From assembly GCA_964019415.1 (NCBI GenBank), contig OZ025876.1, positions 8,060,745 to 8,124,744 on the forward strand: 64,000 nucleotides of DNA, in the 5' to 3' direction. The notes beneath the pieces are model-generated. The model did not search any database. It was not told the DNA's origin and saw nothing but the letters and a program-made list of their open reading frames with translations. The position numbers and the translations under genes were made by a program. The stretch is from Ianthella basta (Eukaryota; Porifera; Demospongiae; Verongiida; Ianthellidae). Positions 40,601 to 51,149 of the stretch are shown here, piece by piece (positions within the stretch are counted from its first letter, which is position 1; each line of letters begins with the position of its first letter).

Positions 40601-41345
40601 CAAAGTCCTCCAAAGGCATTCACCAAAAGGAGGAGGTTGATTATGGTGACCTCTCTGACGACAGCGGGAGTGAGCAATCGAGTATTGGTGAGGATGCCAT
40701 ATATGAGGGCAGCAGAAGCACACCCAGTGTGCCCTTGGTGGCTCAGTACCCCAGTGTGTCCCCTCAGTGGCAGCAGCGTGCTGCTCAGCACAGGGAAGGG
40801 CAGCGGGTACCACCGAGACTTCCCAAGGAGGAGGCCGGTGCCCGTCAGAGGGTGCAGCAGCCTGTGACAGTGAGTGGGGGGGGGAGGGGGGGAGGCTCCA
40901 CAGAGTGGCTTAAGGGTGCATTGGAGCATTGGCCTTGTAAGCAGTGACTAGTGGACGGTTGGGTGTGGGGGGTGTAATGCGTGTGAGCGCTACTGCCCGC
41001 AGCACACGGTACCTTTCATGGGCACTGTGCCACGTACAGAGATAAAGAAGGTTCTCAATTTGTGAATAGAGTTTGGCTTAGGGGGATACTTTCATAACAT
41101 GGCTACTGCACACAGCACCACACACGTTGACACTACTTCCCCTGCAGGGTCTGGAGAGGCGGCCAAGGCCTGTTGCTTCCCGCCCCCGTCCACCGTCCAG
41201 CGAGTCCTCCCCAGGGTGGTGCAGCTGTCTCTTGCAGGTGTTCCTCATCATTGTGGCCCTCCTGCTCACAGTCCTAGCCCTCACCTACCTCATCACTGGA
41301 CAGGCCATCCCTGATGGGATTGCAGGCCTCTTGACTGGAAAGTAG
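37671..41345 (+). CDS. LAP2/thymopoietin-like inner nuclear membrane LEM protein
   Basis: Exons: 37671-37877, about 38101-38310, 40597-40869 and about 41148-41345. The N-terminus holds a SAP-like 'LEM-like' helix pair (RTKEELKRELKRWGVDF ... KDELVRLYREHQ) followed by an acidic-Ser stretch (SSDEEGSRSP). Next is a true LEM domain (LSDAELAAELKAYGFTGPVV-ASTRSVYERKL), which in this family binds the BAF chromatin protein. After a Ser/Pro/Gln-rich linker comes one hydrophobic segment near the C-terminus (VFLIIVALLLTVLALTYLI) and a short tail, so it is tail-anchored, presumably in the inner nuclear membrane. The order LEM-like, LEM, linker, membrane anchor is that of vertebrate LAP2 (TMPO). The acceptor of exon 2 is uncertain by a few codons. 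A 2.3-kb intron is filled with foldback elements. Confidence 0.82.
38330..38410. repeat. (GT)n/GGGT microsatellite in LAP2-like intron
   Basis: GT repeats with GC and GGGT interruptions abut the left end of the foldback element that starts near 38418. Confidence 0.85.
38418..39032. mobile_element. Foldback/MITE-like element with inverted arms of about 230 bp
   Basis: The left arm starts ACCAAGAGTAGATAAGAGAT and the right arm ends with its reverse complement near 39032. Pairing continues inward, with about 85-90% identity by eye, through the GTTTGTTAG blocks (38609 and 38845), leaving a loop of about 150 bp. The loop and arms have no transposase frame. Non-autonomous DNA element is the likely class. 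No clear target duplication could be fixed. Confidence 0.8.
39181..39532. mobile_element. Second MITE-like palindromic element
   Basis: Arms of about 140 bp (39181-39320 and 39398-39532) are inverted copies: AACTAG...AATAAAATTT at the left and AAATTTTATT...CTAGTT at the right, with shared blocks GGAATGGCCAGCAG, CATAGGAACAAGCAACAGTA and GAGTTCACTCTGCA. It is a different sequence from the element at 38418. Confidence 0.83.
39812..40025. repeat. Diverged duplicate segment, copy 1
   Basis: Shares blocks GGTGCCCTGTG, ACTCCAGGCTGACT, CTTCAGTTG and AGTTTCGCC(A/G)AAGC with 40285-40460 in the same order. This suggests an older duplicated or inserted sequence of about 180-210 bp. No protein was recognised. 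Confidence 0.65.
40045..40175. mobile_element. Solo arm related to the 39181 element
   Basis: GGATTTAGGAATGGCCAGCA, then a CATAGAAACAAGCAACAGTA block and TGCTCTGCATTCCTAATTTC repeat the arm of the 39181-39532 element with several differences. No opposite arm follows, so it is a partial or decayed copy. Confidence 0.72.
40285..40460. repeat. Diverged duplicate segment, copy 2
   Basis: Direct-orientation partner of 39812-40025 in the same intron; the shared blocks keep their order but spacing differs by small indels. Confidence 0.65.
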
Positions 41346-41642
41346 CTTAGTGCGCACACACACACACACGTGAACACCTCTCTAGTGCTTTGGTAGGACC
41401 ACCTGTTCAGGGCAGCTTGCCCTTAGTTAGGCCACACACTCACCGCATGGTGGTGGCTGAGTAGTTGGCAGGTCCAGGTAGCATTATATAACTCCATTTC
41501 ACAAAAATAATTGCTTAATTATTTGAAACAAAAAAACACTCAACTGTTATGGGCACATGCTAATTACTAGTGGCTCTCCAAAATTACAATTGTATCAATG
41601 TATGTACTGCGAGTGTGCACAGACACACAGTCTGCCTGTAGA

Positions 41643-43054
41643 CTACTTGGACACCTCCAGCTTGGCCTTCTCTCGCAGAGTTGGCTCATTCATTTTGTAC
41701 AGCTCATCCAGGAGGGCAGTGCGCAGTGTGCCAGGGTTTTGACAGGCTGCTGCGTTATCCACTGCCACTGCAAATAGTGCTGCCCCATGGCTAGCATGCT
41801 CCAGTGTGACGTCATCCCCCGTCTCCCTCACCACTCCCACCACCGCTGCAATGACTGCTGCTGACACCTGGGCAATGCTTGCTAGCAGCTCCATGCCCAT
41901 CGTGGGGTTGCCTACCTCAACACTGCCCTCACCGCTTGTGACCAAGCTGAGCTCATGCACGTGCACCAGAGACTTGGAGCGGGCTGCAAGGGACTTTGTC
42001 AGCTCCAATGTCTCAGCCAAGGGCATCTCCAGCTTAGTCCCTTCCCGGTACTGGTAGGAGGCCAGTTTGGGTGTGGGAGAGCGGGTCACAACCCTCTGCA
42101 GGGGGGGGGGGGGGGAGCACAGTGAACACCCCCACTACTCATTCAGCAGCAGCAGCACTTACCGCCTGGGGTGACTTGGAGCGAGATCGGATGTGCCCAG
42201 CAGCCGGCTTGAGGCATGGAGCTGGGGATTTGACCCTTGTTGACTGCTCTACAGCCATTCCTGGGTGAGCACAGGAAACAGTAACACAAGCCCTACCGAA
42301 ACAGGCACTCTGACAATCTACACCGTTGAGTATTTCACACCATGCCGCCTACATGCCTATACCAGGTCATGGCATTCCAGAGCACTGCCGTGTTAATTGT
42401 CAACACACACAAACCGTCCATGCGTGTATAGTATGCATGCCTCAGAGATGCCAACCTGCTCCAATGATGGCCTTGGACAGCGCCACGAGGTCAGGTATCC
42501 TTCCAGTGATTACGGTCGGCTTGCACAGGTTCACGAGCTTCTGAGTCAACGCGCACCTCTTCTCCGACGCAGCGACTTTGCTAGTGCACAAAACCAGTCC
42601 AGGCGATGATCGCGCCAACTCCAGCGCCGTGATCAGCGATCGAATGAGATCTTTGGCCGCTGCGCTGTCCAACAGCACCGCCATGCAGCCCTCCAAGTCA
42701 GACTGGACGTCATCGGGGTCTGCAGGAGGGAATGCCGCTGTGACGCGCCACGCACCCACCCCGGCTCCTCACCACTCCAAAGGGTTAACAAACTAACCTA
42801 GCCACACATCACCTTGCGACTCGTACTCGATGAACAATACAGAGAGTTAGGTGTAGCATTGAGCTAAGCGATGGGCAAAATTAGGTGACGTGTAAGAATG
42901 GCATCGACCTACCTTCAGCGAACACAGGTCGCGCTCCTATTGCGCACAAACTACTCGCCACGAAGTCCTGCGCTGCTCGAGGCAGGATACACAGCACACG
43001 CGGGCGGGTCACTTTGAGCAGCACTATCTCTCCCCACTCCTCGTCCTCAGCCAT
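41643..43054 (-). CDS. Degenerate hydroxyethylthiazole kinase (ThiM)-like protein
   Basis: Four exons (43054-42913, 42719-42456, 42260-42163, 42095-41643) give about 318 residues. The fold order of ThiM, which phosphorylates the thiazole precursor of thiamine, can be followed: an N-terminal helix-strand ending ASSLCAIGARPVFAEDPDDV (ThiM: AN-LLA-GASPVMA-PEEV), EGCMAVLLDS, LELARSSPGLVLCTSKVAAS, KPTVITGRIPDLVAL, TLELTKSLAARS, LVTSGEGSVEVGNPTMGMELLASIAQV and NPGTLRTALLDELYKM. The catalytic and binding motifs are lost: DPVG reads CTSK, the RGN-SE motif reads TGRIPD, and the GTGC anion-hole/catalytic Cys region reads LLASIAQ. A basic RSRSKSPQ insert is encoded by its own exon. It is likely a pseudoenzyme or a protein with a new role. 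Divergent from RFT1 by 43 bp. Confidence 0.75.
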
Positions 43055-43097
43055 CGCAGTTGAGTGATAATTAGGATGTATTACGTCACTCAATGAA
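43055..43097. promoter_or_regulatory. Bidirectional promoter between the ThiM-like gene and RFT1
   Basis: The 43-bp gap contains TTACGTCA (43081-43088), a CRE/ATF-type site reading TGACGTAA on the other strand, close to the RFT1 start. Confidence 0.55.
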
Positions 43098-46000
43098 ATG
43101 GCCGACAAAAGCAAAGGGCAAGCGCAGTTGGATTCTGCGGCACGCGCTGCGACGTACAACGTGGCTCTGCAGGTAGGCGGGGATGCCACGCGCGTGCCGT
43201 TGGTCTGTTGTGTGGGAGCTGTGCTCTGCCGCAGTCTGCACTAGGTACCCTTCCGTGATGGCCATTATTAACAGTTCATGCAACCAGCATGTCCGTCTGT
43301 CTGTTTGTGCAGGTTTGTCTTCGTATAAGTTCTTTTATTTTGAATGCCTTCGTGCTGAGACACATCACAGGAGAGCTCCTGGGAGTAGTCAACATGAGGT
43401 GGGTGTGGTGTTGAGCCCCCCCCCCCCCCCCCCCCCCCACATGCCACCCCTGTCCCACTACAGACTCACCCTACTCTACGACACACTACTGTTTGTGTCA
43501 AGTGAAGCACTGCGGAAGGCATGCCTCAGCCAGACGAAGCAGCCCTCCACATGGCAACAGACAGTCAACCTCACTTGGTGCAGGTCAGTCAGGTGATGCT
43601 CCTCCCTCTCTCCTCCCCTCCCCATCCCTCCCTCTCCCCTCCCCTCCCCCCCCCAACCCCTCCCTTTCCCAGTGTCCCGATATGTGTGGTGGCCTCCATA
43701 CTGCTGTGCACCCTCTGGCTGTCCCCCCTGCTGGAGCAGCCCAACGTGCAGTGGGACCCGACAGCCGTAGTCATTTTTGCACTCTGTGCCCTCCTGGAGT
43801 TGCTGGCAGAACCTCTTTGGGTCCTCGCACAAGCCCACCACCACACTTCACTGAGGGTGTGTGCACTGACTCTGTGTGTGTCGGGGGGGGGGGGGGGGGG
43901 GGGGGGGCTGGTGGTGAATCCCACTCCCTCCTGTACAGGTGATGGCCAAGGGAGCAGGACAGCTGCTGAAGGTTGTGCTGGTGGTCCTTGGCACTGCAAC
44001 ATGGCCCCAGCTGGGTCTGCTGGCATTCTGTGCAGGACAGGTGGGTTGGATGCACCCTAGTCTTGCTCCTAGACCTTCCACTAGATGCACTCAGCATTGC
44101 CTGCCTTGGCCTCTCAGCTGGCACACTACTGTCTCTCCAGGTTGCCTCCTCCGTGGTGTATGTGCTTGTGTATTATGTGTATTTCTGGAGGGTAATGACT
44201 CGCAGAGAAGCTGCCAAAGACCTCCCTGTTACCTCCCTCCGAGGCATGCTGCCACGACTGGCAGAGCAGGTAAGTCCTAGGGGCTCTCCCTTGGGCACCA
44301 CATCTGAGATGCTGTCTGTTGTTTGTCTTAGGACTCCTTCAGCCAAGTGCAGGTGGGTCTGGGATGGAGCTTCTTCAAGCAGTCCTTCCTCAAGCAGCTG
44401 CTGACAGATGGTTAGCCGCCACACCATGCATATGCCACACCCTTGCTGCTATCCCCTCCCCCCTCCCCTCCCCCTTCCTCGCTGCAGGAGAACGCTATGT
44501 GATGACACTCTTTGGAGTGCTTTCATTTGCCCAACAAGGTTAACTCTACAGGGGGCGGAGCCTGGTATTGCTCATCCCCTTTTCAAGGGGTGTGGTCTGC
44601 TACTGCTCCTCCCCCTCCTCTGCAGGCGTGTACGATGTTGTGAACAACCTCAGCTCACTGGTTGCACGGTTCATCTTCCAGCCCATTGAAGAGAGCTTCT
44701 ATGTCTTCTTTGCTCGCACGTTACTCCGGGGAGAGCCGGCCTCGCGGCAGCCTGCAGAGTCTCTCGATGTTGCCGTGACAACTCTGGCTAGACTGCTGAA
44801 GTTGGTGGTTGTGATATCTCTCACAATCCTTGTCTTTGGCTACTCCTACTCGCATGTGGCACTGCGTGTCTACGGTGGTGCACTCCTGGCGGACAGCGAG
44901 GGTGAGCTAGGCAGCCCTCCCCTGTGGTAGCGCCAGAGTACAGCATTGTGCACCTCCTCACTCTAGGACCCACCCTGATGCGCTTCTTCTGTGCATACGT
45001 TCCCCTGCTGGCACTGAATGGGATAACAGAGTGTTTCTTCTTTGCCCTCATGAGCCAAGCAGAAGTGGATCGGTCAGTTAATTCCACCGGCTACAGCAAG
45101 TGACCAATGTTGCACGTCTGCTTACAGCCCCCCTCCACTGTCCACCTGTAGGTACAACCGGAAACTGCTAGCATTCTCTGCTGTCTTCCTTTGTTCTGCA
45201 CTCCTGCTCACACGGGGCTTTGGCAGCATTGGATTTGTCCTGGCCAACTGTGTTAATATGGCCGTCAGAATCTGGCAGAGGTCAGCTGCTGTCCATAATA
45301 GCAACAGCTGTGAGGTGTGCCTGCAGTGATGGTGAGGTGTGCCTGCAGTGTTGGTGAGATGTGCCTGCAGTGATGGTGAGGTGTGCCTGCAGTGTTGGTG
45401 AGGTGTGCCTGCAGTGTTGGTGAGGTGTGCCTGCAGTGATGGTGAGGTGTGCCTGCAGTGATGGTGAGGTGTGCCTGCAGTGTTGGTGAGGTGTGCCTGC
45501 AGTGATGGTGAGGTGTGCTTGCAGTGTTGGTGAGGTGTGCCTGCAGTGATGGTGAGGTGTGCCATACCCTAAGTGAGATGCTCCTTTTCTCTCCCTTTGG
45601 GCAGTTGCCTGTTTATCCAGACTTTCTTTGCGAACACAAATCTCCATCCCTTCTCCTCCGCCGTGCCTGCCCGCTCTCTCCTGGCAGTGTTGGTTGGTTG
45701 TGCTCTCATCACTGCTACCTCTGAGGTGAGTGTGTGTGTGTGAGGTGAGTGTGTGTGTGAGGTGAGTGCATGTGTGAGGTGAGTGTGTGTGAGGTGAGTG
45801 TGTGTGTGAGGTGAGTGTGTGTGAGGTGTGTGTGAGGTGAGTGTGTGTGTGTGTGAGGTGAGTGTGTGTGTGAAGTGAGTGTGTGTGAGGTGAGTGTGTG
45901 AGGTGAGTGCATGTGTGAGGTGTGTGTGAGGTGAGTGTGTGTGTGAGGTGAGTGTGAGGTGAGTGCATGTGTGAGGTGAGTGTGTGTGAGGTGAGTGTGT

Positions 46001-46394
46001 GTGAGGTGTGTGTGTGTGAGGTGTGTGTGTGAGGTGAGTGTGTGTGAGGTGAGTGCATGTGTGAGGTGAGTGTGTGTGTGTGAGGTGAGTGCATGTGTGT
46101 GAGGTGAGTGTGTGTGTGTGAGGTGAGTGCATGTGTGTGAGGTGAGTGTGTGTGCAGTTCAGAGCCTTTACTGCTTCTGTTTCTGACCTGTGGCAGGCCC
46201 TGGTGTATGACCGCACTGCACTTCATGTGTGGCATGCGCTGGGACATGTGCTAGTTGGGGCTTGCTGCATGGTTGCACTGCTGGTTGCCATGGCAATAGC
46301 AGAAGAGGACCTTTGCTACTTCCTTGTGGAGCGACTGCCCTCACGTCTCCAGCCCCTCCCACTTGCCCTCCTCCACAGACTCCATTCTCACTAA
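43098..46394 (+). CDS. RFT1: RFT1 homologue, ER multipass protein of N-glycan assembly
   Basis: RFT1 is required for lipid-linked oligosaccharide (Man5GlcNAc2-PP-dolichol) use in the ER. It has a MOP/flippase fold. About a dozen exons are joined from 43098-43172, 43313-43400 and about 43463-43581 through to about 46197-46394. Diagnostic stretches: [134 protein letters not shown] and [14 protein letters not shown]. Around 12 hydrophobic segments are visible. Introns include a G homopolymer (about 43885-43906) and two minisatellites. Confidence 0.95.
43418..43439. repeat. C homopolymer in RFT1 intron
   Basis: About 21 consecutive C residues in the short intron before the exon beginning near 43463. 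Similar C or G runs occur at 22974, 25036, 27810, 43885, 54377 and 60890. Confidence 0.9.
45310..45562. repeat. 22-bp minisatellite in RFT1 intron
   Basis: About 11 copies of GGTGAGGTGTGCCTGCAGTG plus two bases, alternating GTGATG and GTGTTG. Each copy contains both a GGTGAG donor-like and a CTGCAG acceptor-like string. Confidence 0.93.
45725..46155. repeat. GTGAGGTGAGTGTGTG array in RFT1 intron
   Basis: About 430 bp of GTGAGGTGAGTGTGTGT variants following the exon that ends near 45724. It contains dozens of GGTGAGTG donor-consensus strings. Confidence 0.92.
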
Positions 46395-46579
46395 TTATAA
46401 TTAATTATTGTAATTATATTTCACCTTGCAATGGCATTGTGTTGTATGTAGCACACTTAGTGAAGCCATACACCACATCCAGGGTTGCTAAGGAGTTGCT
46501 AGGGGTCACACCACTTCAGGAGGGTGGCAATTATGTGAAATAGCAGGATGCTTGTGAGCTCATTTGGTAACTGCATACA

Positions 46580-46585
46580 AATAAA
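46580..46585 (+). terminator. Possible RFT1 polyadenylation signal AATAAA
   Basis: AATAAA lies 186 nt after the RFT1 stop and just before the convergent SPAG16 stop codon at 46634-46636. Confidence 0.4.
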
Positions 46586-46633
46586 CAGTGTCACAAACCA
46601 CCACCTTTGCACTAAGGAGTGTACTTTGAGGTG

Positions 46634-49600
46634 TCACTGCCAGGTGAGGACACGCCCTTCTGCACCAGCTGACATGAGGAAGGAGCCGTCCTGGGCAAAG
46701 ACCACCACCTGTACGCGGTCTGCGTGGCCCTTCAGCTCATCCACCTAATTAGCGGAGGAGGAGGTACACAGGCAATGGTTACTTACTAGCATCCAAAATT
46801 AATAATGAAAGTGAGGCGCACGTACTTGGCCAGTGGTGATATTCATGAGCTTAATGCTGCTGTCGTCACTTGCCATAGCAACCACCTCACCTGCACAAGT
46901 TCAAGATGTGAACAAGCCCTGGCTCACATCTCTGCTCCCCCCTCCCCCCCCCCCCCTCCCCCGCTTACCACTGGGATCGAACTGGACTGAGTTGAGTGAG
47001 TGTGGCCCGAGATCTTGGACCAGAAGAGACTTGTTGCCACGGATGTCCCAGAGGAAGAGGTGGCCAAAGCAGTCACAGGAAGCCAACACGTCACCCTGCA
47101 GGGGGGAGGGGGGAGGGGGGAGGGTTAGGGTGGGACTCTGTGGAGGAGGGGAGGGGCCTTGGGTGTGCCTTGACAAACTAATTCCCACCTTGAGTGTGGG
47201 CGAGGTGCTATTGCAGGAGTGGGCGTGGCCAAAGTATGTCTGCACACACAGGCCCTGTGGCAGGAGAGAGGTAGCCAGTGACAGTGTGTTGAGCTAGTGG
47301 CATGCCCAGAGCTCACTGATCTGGCGTCCCAGAGGGATACAGTCTTGTCAGCCGAGCATGTACTGAGGAGGTTGGAGTAGGCCAAGAAGCGGACACTGTT
47401 GACAGAGTCAGCATGGCCCCTGAGGGTCAGACGGCAGACTCCCCTGGCACCAGAAAGGAAAGCACCACCATTGAGTGAACTTCACACAATGTCAGTCCAG
47501 AAGGCCACTCCCTCCTCCCACCTTGTTGCGTCCCAGATCTTGGTGGTATGGTCCAGAGAGCTGGTGGCAAGGAACTCCCCTCCAGAGTGCCAGCTGCAGT
47601 CCCACACTGAATGAGACAAGAATTGCTGTCTCACTGCAACCCTACCCAGTGGTCCACCTGCCCCTTTAACACCCACCAGGCTGCTGGTGATCCATGAGTG
47701 TTGCCACACACTTGCCCTCTCTGAATCGCCACAGTTTAGCCGAGCCATCCCCAGAGGCACTGGCCAACACACTCCCACTGTGCAGCAACAGATAGATATC
47801 CCTAATCCCTGCCTACAGACCCTTAACCCCTGCCCACAGACCCTTAACCCCTGCCTACAGACCCTTAACCCCTGCCTACAGACCCTTAACCCCTGCCCAC
47901 AGACCCTTAACCCCTGCCCACAGACCCTTAACCCCTGCCTACAGACCCTTAACCCCTGTCCACAGACCCTTAACCCCTGCCCACAGACCCTTAACCCCTG
48001 CCCACAGACCCTTAACCCCTGCCTACAGACCCTTAACCCCTGCCCACAGACCCTTAACCCCTGCCTACAGACCCTTAACCCTTGCCCACAGACCCTTAAC
48101 CCCTGCCCATAGACCCTTAACCCCTGTCCACAGACCCTTAACCCCTGTCCACAGACCCTTAACCCCTGCCCACAGACCCTTAACCCCTGCCCACAGACCC
48201 TTAACCCCTGCCCACAGACCCTTAACCCCTGTCCACAGACCCTTAACCCCTGCCCACAGACCCCTAACCCCTGCCCATAGACCCTTAACCCCTGCCCACA
48301 GACCCCTTAACCCCTGCCCACAGACCCCTAACCCCTAACACGGAGCCCATCACTCACTCGGGACTGATGTCCACTCCGCCCACCCAGTCCTTGTGACCAC
48401 ACCCACTCATCAGAATCTCTCCCCTGGAGCAAGTGAGGGTCAAAGTACCATGCAGTCAGAGATCAGAGGTCAGAGTCCCTCACTTGGGTAGGCTCCACAT
48501 CCTCCACTGGTGGTCATCACTGCCTGTCACAAAAGCTGCCTTGCGCGGATGCAGGCAAAGACTGGATGGCAGACAGAGTAAGTAGTGCCATATGGCTGTG
48601 TCACATGACTGTCATGTGACTCACCCAGTAACGGCGTATTCATGGACTGGCATCTCTCGTGCCTTGCCAAAGCCGCCTTCCTTGGTCAGGTGGGCGCACT
48701 GCGGTGCAGACAGGGCTTCGTACGGGTTGGCCAGGTCCACTGGAAGAGACGGGACCTGCACACACCGTGCACAGCAGTAGGAAGACAGACAGACAGACAG
48801 ACACACAGAATGAACGAGCACGCACACACACACACACACAATCACTTCAGACAACAACCTTGGTGCTTGCAGTCATTTCAGTAGTCAGCTTTCCTCCCGC
48901 ACCCCTGGACTCAGGGGGTTGCCGTGATGGCTCCCCCTTGGCTGGCATGACCTGGTTCTTCAGGCAGCCAACTTGCTCTGCTGTTGGCTCCTGTTCCTGG
49001 TTGGGCGTTGGCTCCCGTTCCTGGTTGGGCGTTGGCTCCTGTTCCTGGTCGGGCGTTGGCTCCTGTTCCTGGTCGGGTGCTGGCTCCTTTTCTGCTTGTA
49101 CTGTTGCTTGGGCAGTGGCCTGCACAGGGGAGGGGTGGCCGGGTAGCCAGCAGCCTCAGGGCAGCAGGCGGTCCCATCCCACCTTGCTCTCTGAGGTGCC
49201 GGGCTGCACTGGCCTCCTCTTCTTTGCCCCAATCTGTAGCAGCGTCTTCTCCCGCAGAGTACCCTGCAAGAGCTGACACTCAATCACAGACCCCGCCTCC
49301 CCCCAGACTTCATCTACATACGTACTTCATATCTGGCCTTCATTTTCACCAAGGCATCCTCTCGCTGACCGAGGTGCTCCTGTAGCCGTCTCAGGTCACC
49401 CACCAGCCGCTCCTTCTCCTGCAGTACCCGGCGATGGTTCATGCGGTGGTAGTCCCGCTCCTTCTTCAGGCGCACAAACCGGTCCTTGGCCTGTCTGCAG
49501 TAGAGCAGGCACTTCACATAGACAGGAACACCATAGCAGCCACTGCACAGACATACTTGGTGGCCATCTTGAGTCTGTCTGCCTCTTCCAGCAGGAGCTC

Positions 49601-51081
49601 AATGCGTTTGATCAGTTGGCGGTTCCTTTAGGGAAGGGATACACACAAAGGGTGGTGGTTGGGCTAGGAGACCTGCCCGCCCACAGACTCACTGATGGTA
49701 CACATCTGGGAGGGACTGACTCTCGCCTTCCTTTAACAGACCACATTCCTTCATACGGTACCTGAGTGACAAGTCACATAACATCACATGACATCACACT
49801 CCTTGCAGCCCCACCCACTCTGTCCGGAGCCAACCATTCTACTTGGAAGCAGTCCAGTGTGGTCAGCATACCCATCCGCAGCAGGTAGTTGCGCACAAAG
49901 TCTTCCACCACCTCCGGCCACTGCCACGGGAAGCACAAGCACATCACATGATAGTCACATGCAGGTCACATGCTAGTCACATGCTGGTCACATGCTGGTC
50001 ACAATGAGGTCATTACACTCCAGTTCCTTCTTACTTCAGTGAGCTTGGAGTGGGCAGCACTACTGGTCTTGTCCTGCAACACAAGAAGAGGCTGTCACTG
50101 CTACTCTAACCTCACCCCACCCACACAGAGCGACTCACCCCACCCACAGAGCGACCCACCCCATCCACACAGAGCGACTCACCCCACCCACAGAGTGACC
50201 CACCCCACCCACACAGAGCGACCCACCCCACCCACACGGTGTGACCCACCCACCCACACGGTGTGACCCACCCCGCCCTCCACCTGGGCTGCCACTTGCT
50301 CCTTCACCAATCGCATGACCACCTCAAAGTTCTCCTCTTCATCTGATGACAGTGGGTCTTCTACATCCACCTAGCAGTAGAGTGGGTGCTACCATGATGC
50401 CATGCTAACTTGCACTATTGCTGCTAGTCTAGCCTGGCTAGCCCACGCTGGACAGTCTAGGGGCTAGCCAGGCTAGACTGTAGGCACATCTGCTAGTGAC
50501 AGGTGTTGAGTACGGTGTGCCCCACACTCCAATGACACACACACACACACTAGTGGCACTAAGCACGCTAGCAGCTACTGCATGTGGCGCTTGTTCAGCT
50601 CAGCATGTGATGTCAGAGGGATGGTTCTCTACTGTCAAGCAGTCAACGGCGCTTACTTATTTGTGGACCGTCTGCCGGATGCGTACGCGTACAAAAGGAT
50701 AAGGGCAGATATTTGACAATCACGATGCCCTTGACTTGCCTCGCTTCTGATTTAATAATCTTTTTCAATATGATATCAATCAGATTGACAGGGCGAAAAT
50801 TAGCCACCGCGTTACGAGAGCATGCCCATCCGAAAACACGCTAAGGATGCGCATACTACAGCTGGTGTGGATGGCGAATGGTGGAATGGCTGTGTTGTCG
50901 TTCGGCGGACGATCTCCAAAATAGAATCAGCTGAGATAAAATGAATGTACGTCTTCAGCAATGCACAACAGATGCCATTTACCTCCTCATAGCGGTATTC
51001 GTCTTCATCGCCGGCCTCAATCAACTCGTCTTGAAGACAATACACTTCAGAACAGCTTCCATTGCTCTTGAGTTCAGCCAT
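46634..51081 (-). CDS. SPAG16: SPAG16/PF20, axonemal central-apparatus WD40 protein
   Basis: PF20/SPAG16 bridges the two central microtubules of motile cilia and flagella. Roughly 16-18 exons run from 51081 leftward. The N-terminus MAELKSNGSCSEVY ... EAGDEDEYRYEEV is acidic. It is followed by the LisH-like VVEDFVRNYLLRMGMLTT-type segment (about 49920-49830), a coiled coil (DRFVRLKKERDYHRMNHRRV, LQEKERLVGDLRRLQEHLGQ) that closely matches human SPAG16, a Gln/Glu/Pro repeat linker, and seven C-terminal WD40 repeats. Examples are LCLHPRKAAFVTGSDDHQWR, CSWHSGGEFLATSSLDHTTK, LLSTCSADKTVSLWDAR, DVLASCDCFGHLFLWDIRG and the last, AQDGSFLMSAGAEGRVLTWQ. The gene implies an organism with motile 9+2 cilia. 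The promoter gap to GTF2E2 is about 68 bp. Confidence 0.92.
47795..48345. repeat. 21-bp telomere-like minisatellite in SPAG16 intron
   Basis: About 25 copies of ACCCTTAACCCCTGCCCACA plus G, with C/T exchange (CCTACAG or CCCACAG). The CCCTTAACCCC core looks like, but is not, the TTAGGG telomere repeat. Both edges are intronic. Confidence 0.92.
48975..49090 (-). repeat. Coding 24-nt repeat (QEQEPTPD unit) in SPAG16 linker
   Basis: Four to five copies of a 24-nt unit encode QEQEPTPD/N in the linker between coiled coil and WD40 propeller, in frame with the exon. Confidence 0.85.
50100..50280. repeat. CACCCCACCCACACAGAGCG tandem array in SPAG16 intron
   Basis: About six to seven copies of a 24-26-bp unit with GAGCGACTC/GAGCGACCC variants. 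Confidence 0.85.
50426..50479. repeat. 54-bp perfect-arm palindrome in SPAG16 intron
   Basis: Arms 50426-50444 and 50461-50479 are perfect 19-bp inverted copies (AGTCTAGCCTGGCTAGCCC). The arm resembles that of the hairpin at 60826 (GTCTGGCTTGCTAGA). Confidence 0.88.
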
Positions 51082-51149
51082 TTTGCATGAAGAATGGTTG
51101 GCATAGAAACAGGGAATTCCCCCAGGTGCAGCCCCGCGTGGCTCGGATG
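51082..51149. promoter_or_regulatory. Bidirectional promoter between SPAG16 and GTF2E2
   Basis: About 65-68 bp separate the divergent start codons. A cilium gene and a general transcription factor gene share it. No TATA box was seen. Confidence 0.55.

Noticed and set aside
47795-48345. Interstitial telomere or chromosome end
   Set aside because: The core is CCCTTAACCCCTG in a 21-bp period, not a 6-bp telomere unit, and SPAG16 exons continue on both sides.
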